Shown here in pieces: positions 61,901 through 64,000 of a stretch of DNA of 64,000 bases. Position 1 is the first letter of the stretch, and each line of letters begins with the position of its first letter. The stretch is from Aristolochia californica (lineage: Eukaryota; Streptophyta; Magnoliopsida; Piperales; Aristolochiaceae): NCBI GenBank assembly GCA_029961685.1, contig JARWKL010000001.1:29524295-29588294 (forward strand), given 5' to 3'. The translations under genes were made by a program, and so were the position numbers. The notes beneath the pieces are model-generated. The model was not told where the DNA came from, made no database searches, and saw only the letters and a program-made list of their open reading frames with translations.

Positions 61901-64000
61901 AAAATTTATTGACACACCACAAACGGACACAAAAGTTTTGTTGTCCAAGTTTGGGAAATTCCACTAGTTCCACCCTAACGGCTAGGAATTTTATAAGAAA
62001 GCGATTTCATCCACACATGCTTTAAAAATGGATATGCATGCTTGAAACATGTTAAAGATGCAAATCACCTATGCATCCGAACCTTTTAAAGAGAATAACA
62101 AACGCTCATTAAATTCTCAAGTGAACATGTTGTGGGATATTTACTCAAGTCAAACGACCATTATTTTGCCCATTTAAAAAAAGCTGACCTAACGATCATA
62201 GATGATTGTAAAGTGATTTATCATGCGTAACGGGCTATATTACCCTAAGAAATGACTTATGGATTGGGAGTCAACACTCAGTTAAAAATCCCCCGCTTCC
62301 CCCTTTTCCCGATGATTGCATAACCAAATATATAAAAACTAGAAAGTATTTACAATCCCCAAAAATTACAATCACTCTTTGGAATTATCTCTCTCTACAT
62401 TTGTGAATTTTGCATTCCTCTTTTAGATGTACTCTTTTTTATTCAATCTAAACTTTGACGTTTTGCTCTCCCCTCATTCCGTCAACCAAAACGGCAAATA
62501 GATCACAACAAAATAAAAATTTTAGAGTTTATGTAGGGAAAACATTTAAAAAAATAACAAATGTCAGTAAATAAAATTTATTCACACCCGACTAATGAAC
62601 ACAAAAGTTTTGTTGTCCAAGTTTGGCAAATTCCACAAGTTGTTGACCCTAACAGCTTGGAATTTTAGAAAAAATAGATTTCTTCCACACATGCTTTAAA
62701 AAGCGATATGCATGCTTGAAACATGTTCAAGATGCAAATGACCTTTGGATCAAAACCTTTTAAAGAGAATAACAAACGCTCATTAAATTCTTAAGTGAAC
62801 GTGCGGTGGGATATTTACCCGAGTAAAACAAGCCATAATTTTTCCCATTTACAAAAAGCTAACCTAACAATCATAGATGATTGTAAAGTGATTTATCATG
62901 CATAATATATTGCCCTAAGAAAAGACATATTGATTGGGAGTCAACACTCAATTAAAAATCCCCCGCCTTCCCCTTTTCCCGATGATTGCCAGACCTGATA
63001 TATAAAAACTAAAAAGAGCTCACAATCCCTAAAAATTACAGACACTCTATGGAATTATCTCTCCCTGCATTTGTTTATTGTGCAATTCCATTGTATACGT
63101 ACGCTTTTTTCTTAAATAAAAACTTTTAGTTTTCACTCTCCCTTCATCCCGTAAACCAAAAAGGCAAATAGGTCACAACAAATTGAAAATTATAGAGTTT
63201 ATGGAAAAATTTTAAAAAATAACAAATGTAATGAAAATTTTTTTATTCACACACCACAAATGAACACAAAAGTTTTGTTGTCCAAGTTTGGGAAATTCCA
63301 CTAGTTTAACCCTAACAGCTTGGAATTTTATAAGAAAGAGATTTCTTCCACACATGCTTTAAAAATGGATATGCATGCTTGAAACAAGTTAAAGTTGCAA
63401 ATCATGTATGGATCCAAAACTTTTAAAAAGAATAACAAACGCTCAATAAATTCTACCGTAAACGTGCTGTGGGATATTTACCCGAGTCAAACAAGCCATT
63501 ATTTTGCCCATTTTAAAAAACTGACCTAACGATCATAGATGATTGTAAAGTGATTTATCATGCGTAACGGGCAATATTACCCTAAGAAATGACTTATGGA
63601 TTGGAGTCAACACTTTGTTAAAAATCCCCCGCCTCCCACTTTTCCCGACGATTGTAAAACCTGATACATAAAAACTAAAAAGAGCTCTGGAATTATCTCT
63701 CTCTATATTTGTGCATTATGAATTTCCATTTTAGATGCTCTCTGTTTTCTTTATTCAAAACTTTGAGTTTTCACTCTCCCTTCTTCCCGTAAACCAAAAA
63801 GGCAAAAAGATCACAACAAAATGAAAATTTTTGAGTTTATGTATGGAAAAAATTTAAAACTATAACAAATGCACTTAAAGACAATTTATTCACACACCAC
63901 AAATGAACACAAATGTTTTGTTGTCCAAGTTTGTGAAATTTCATTAGTTCAACCCTAACAACTTGGAATTTTATAAGAAAGAGATTTCTTCAGCACATGC
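55991..64000 (+). repeat. Block of monomers paralleling the left end of the window
   Basis: The order is: CGATCGG type (55991, like 10001), ACAATCATT type (56664, like 676), GTCGATCC type (57336, like 1349), then B (58013), C (58689), D (59362), an E/A hybrid (60037), the 8716-like unit (60708), units at 61376 and 62049, then E (62723) and A (63386). The hybrid begins with E sequence (AAAGGGATATGC, GACCTTTGG) and becomes A sequence (CATTTTAAAAAACTGACC, CTGATACATAAAAAC) by about 60150. The last monomer lacks about 28 bp near 63686 (AGAGCTCTGGAATT) and is cut by the window end. Confidence 0.75.

Larger units (their letters stand above)
43647..64000 (+). repeat. Right satellite array, ~673-bp monomers, 30 head-to-tail copies
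   Basis: This continues the left array in the same orientation and phase after the retrotransposon. Landmark positions are 44083, 44756, 45430, 46103, 46777, 47451, 48126, 48800, 49476, 50151, 50829, 51500, 52174, 52850, 53520, 54194, 54690, 55317, 55991, 56664, 57336, 58013, 58689, 59362, 60037, 60708, 61376, 62049, 62723 and 63386. The distance from 40108 to 44083 is 3,975 bp; subtracting the 3,297-bp element and one 5-bp duplicate leaves 673 bp, so the element split a single monomer. The window ends inside a monomer, so the array continues beyond it. I found no gene here. Confidence 0.97.

Noticed and set aside
1..64000. CRISPR array, because of regular repetition
   Set aside because: Units are about 673 bp with no short repeat plus unique spacer structure, and the DNA is plant satellite.
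1..64000. tRNA, rRNA or snRNA genes
   Set aside because: No cloverleaf, A/B box pair or conserved rRNA stretch was seen. The only tRNA-related sequence is the primer-binding site.

Overview
The window is non-coding plant heterochromatin: a head-to-tail satellite array of about 673-bp monomers, interrupted once by a decayed LTR retrotransposon. No functional host gene, rRNA, tRNA or CRISPR array is visible. A seed plant, probably an angiosperm, is indicated by the retrotransposon: its primer-binding site TGGTATCAGAGC is the initiator-Met tRNA type usual in plant elements, and its gag resembles those of plant Ty3/Gypsy elements. The species and chromosomal position (pericentromeric, subtelomeric or interstitial) cannot be read from the sequence.

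Layout. Left array, 1-40349: 61 monomer landmarks, all in the same orientation. Retrotransposon, 40350-43646 (3,297 bp, + strand), flanked by the 5-bp target duplication AAAAT. Right array, 43647-64000: 30 more landmarks in the same orientation and register; removing the element and one duplicate restores a normal 673-bp monomer. Most monomers are 670-678 bp. A few are shortened by internal deletions, the shortest being 496 bp.

The array is not homogeneous. Neighbouring monomers belong to different subfamilies, and subfamilies recur in fixed order, giving local higher-order repeats: a five-monomer unit (2022-8715), a three-monomer unit (36079-40349, relic at 50829-52849) and a two-monomer unit (47451-50150). 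The two ends of the window (about 1-10000 and 54690-64000) carry corresponding monomer types in nearly the same order, with whole-monomer gains and losses. This is the pattern expected from repeated unequal exchange or gene conversion.

The retrotransposon keeps two LTRs of about 939 and 938 bp, primer-binding site, gag remnant with zinc knuckle, polypurine tract and the last codons of pol. Protease, reverse transcriptase, RNase H and integrase are gone. Gag is broken by several stops and frameshifts. By hand count the LTRs differ at about 39 positions (about 4%), so the insertion is not recent.

Each monomer has an AT-rich body, one C-rich island, a TATA-like box, a short inverted repeat, and a 60-codon frame that is intact in 29 of the 91 monomers. 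Many inter-monomer differences fall at CpG sites as TG or CA, as expected of methylated, silenced DNA. I regard the 60-codon frame as most likely non-coding, but it can be tested.
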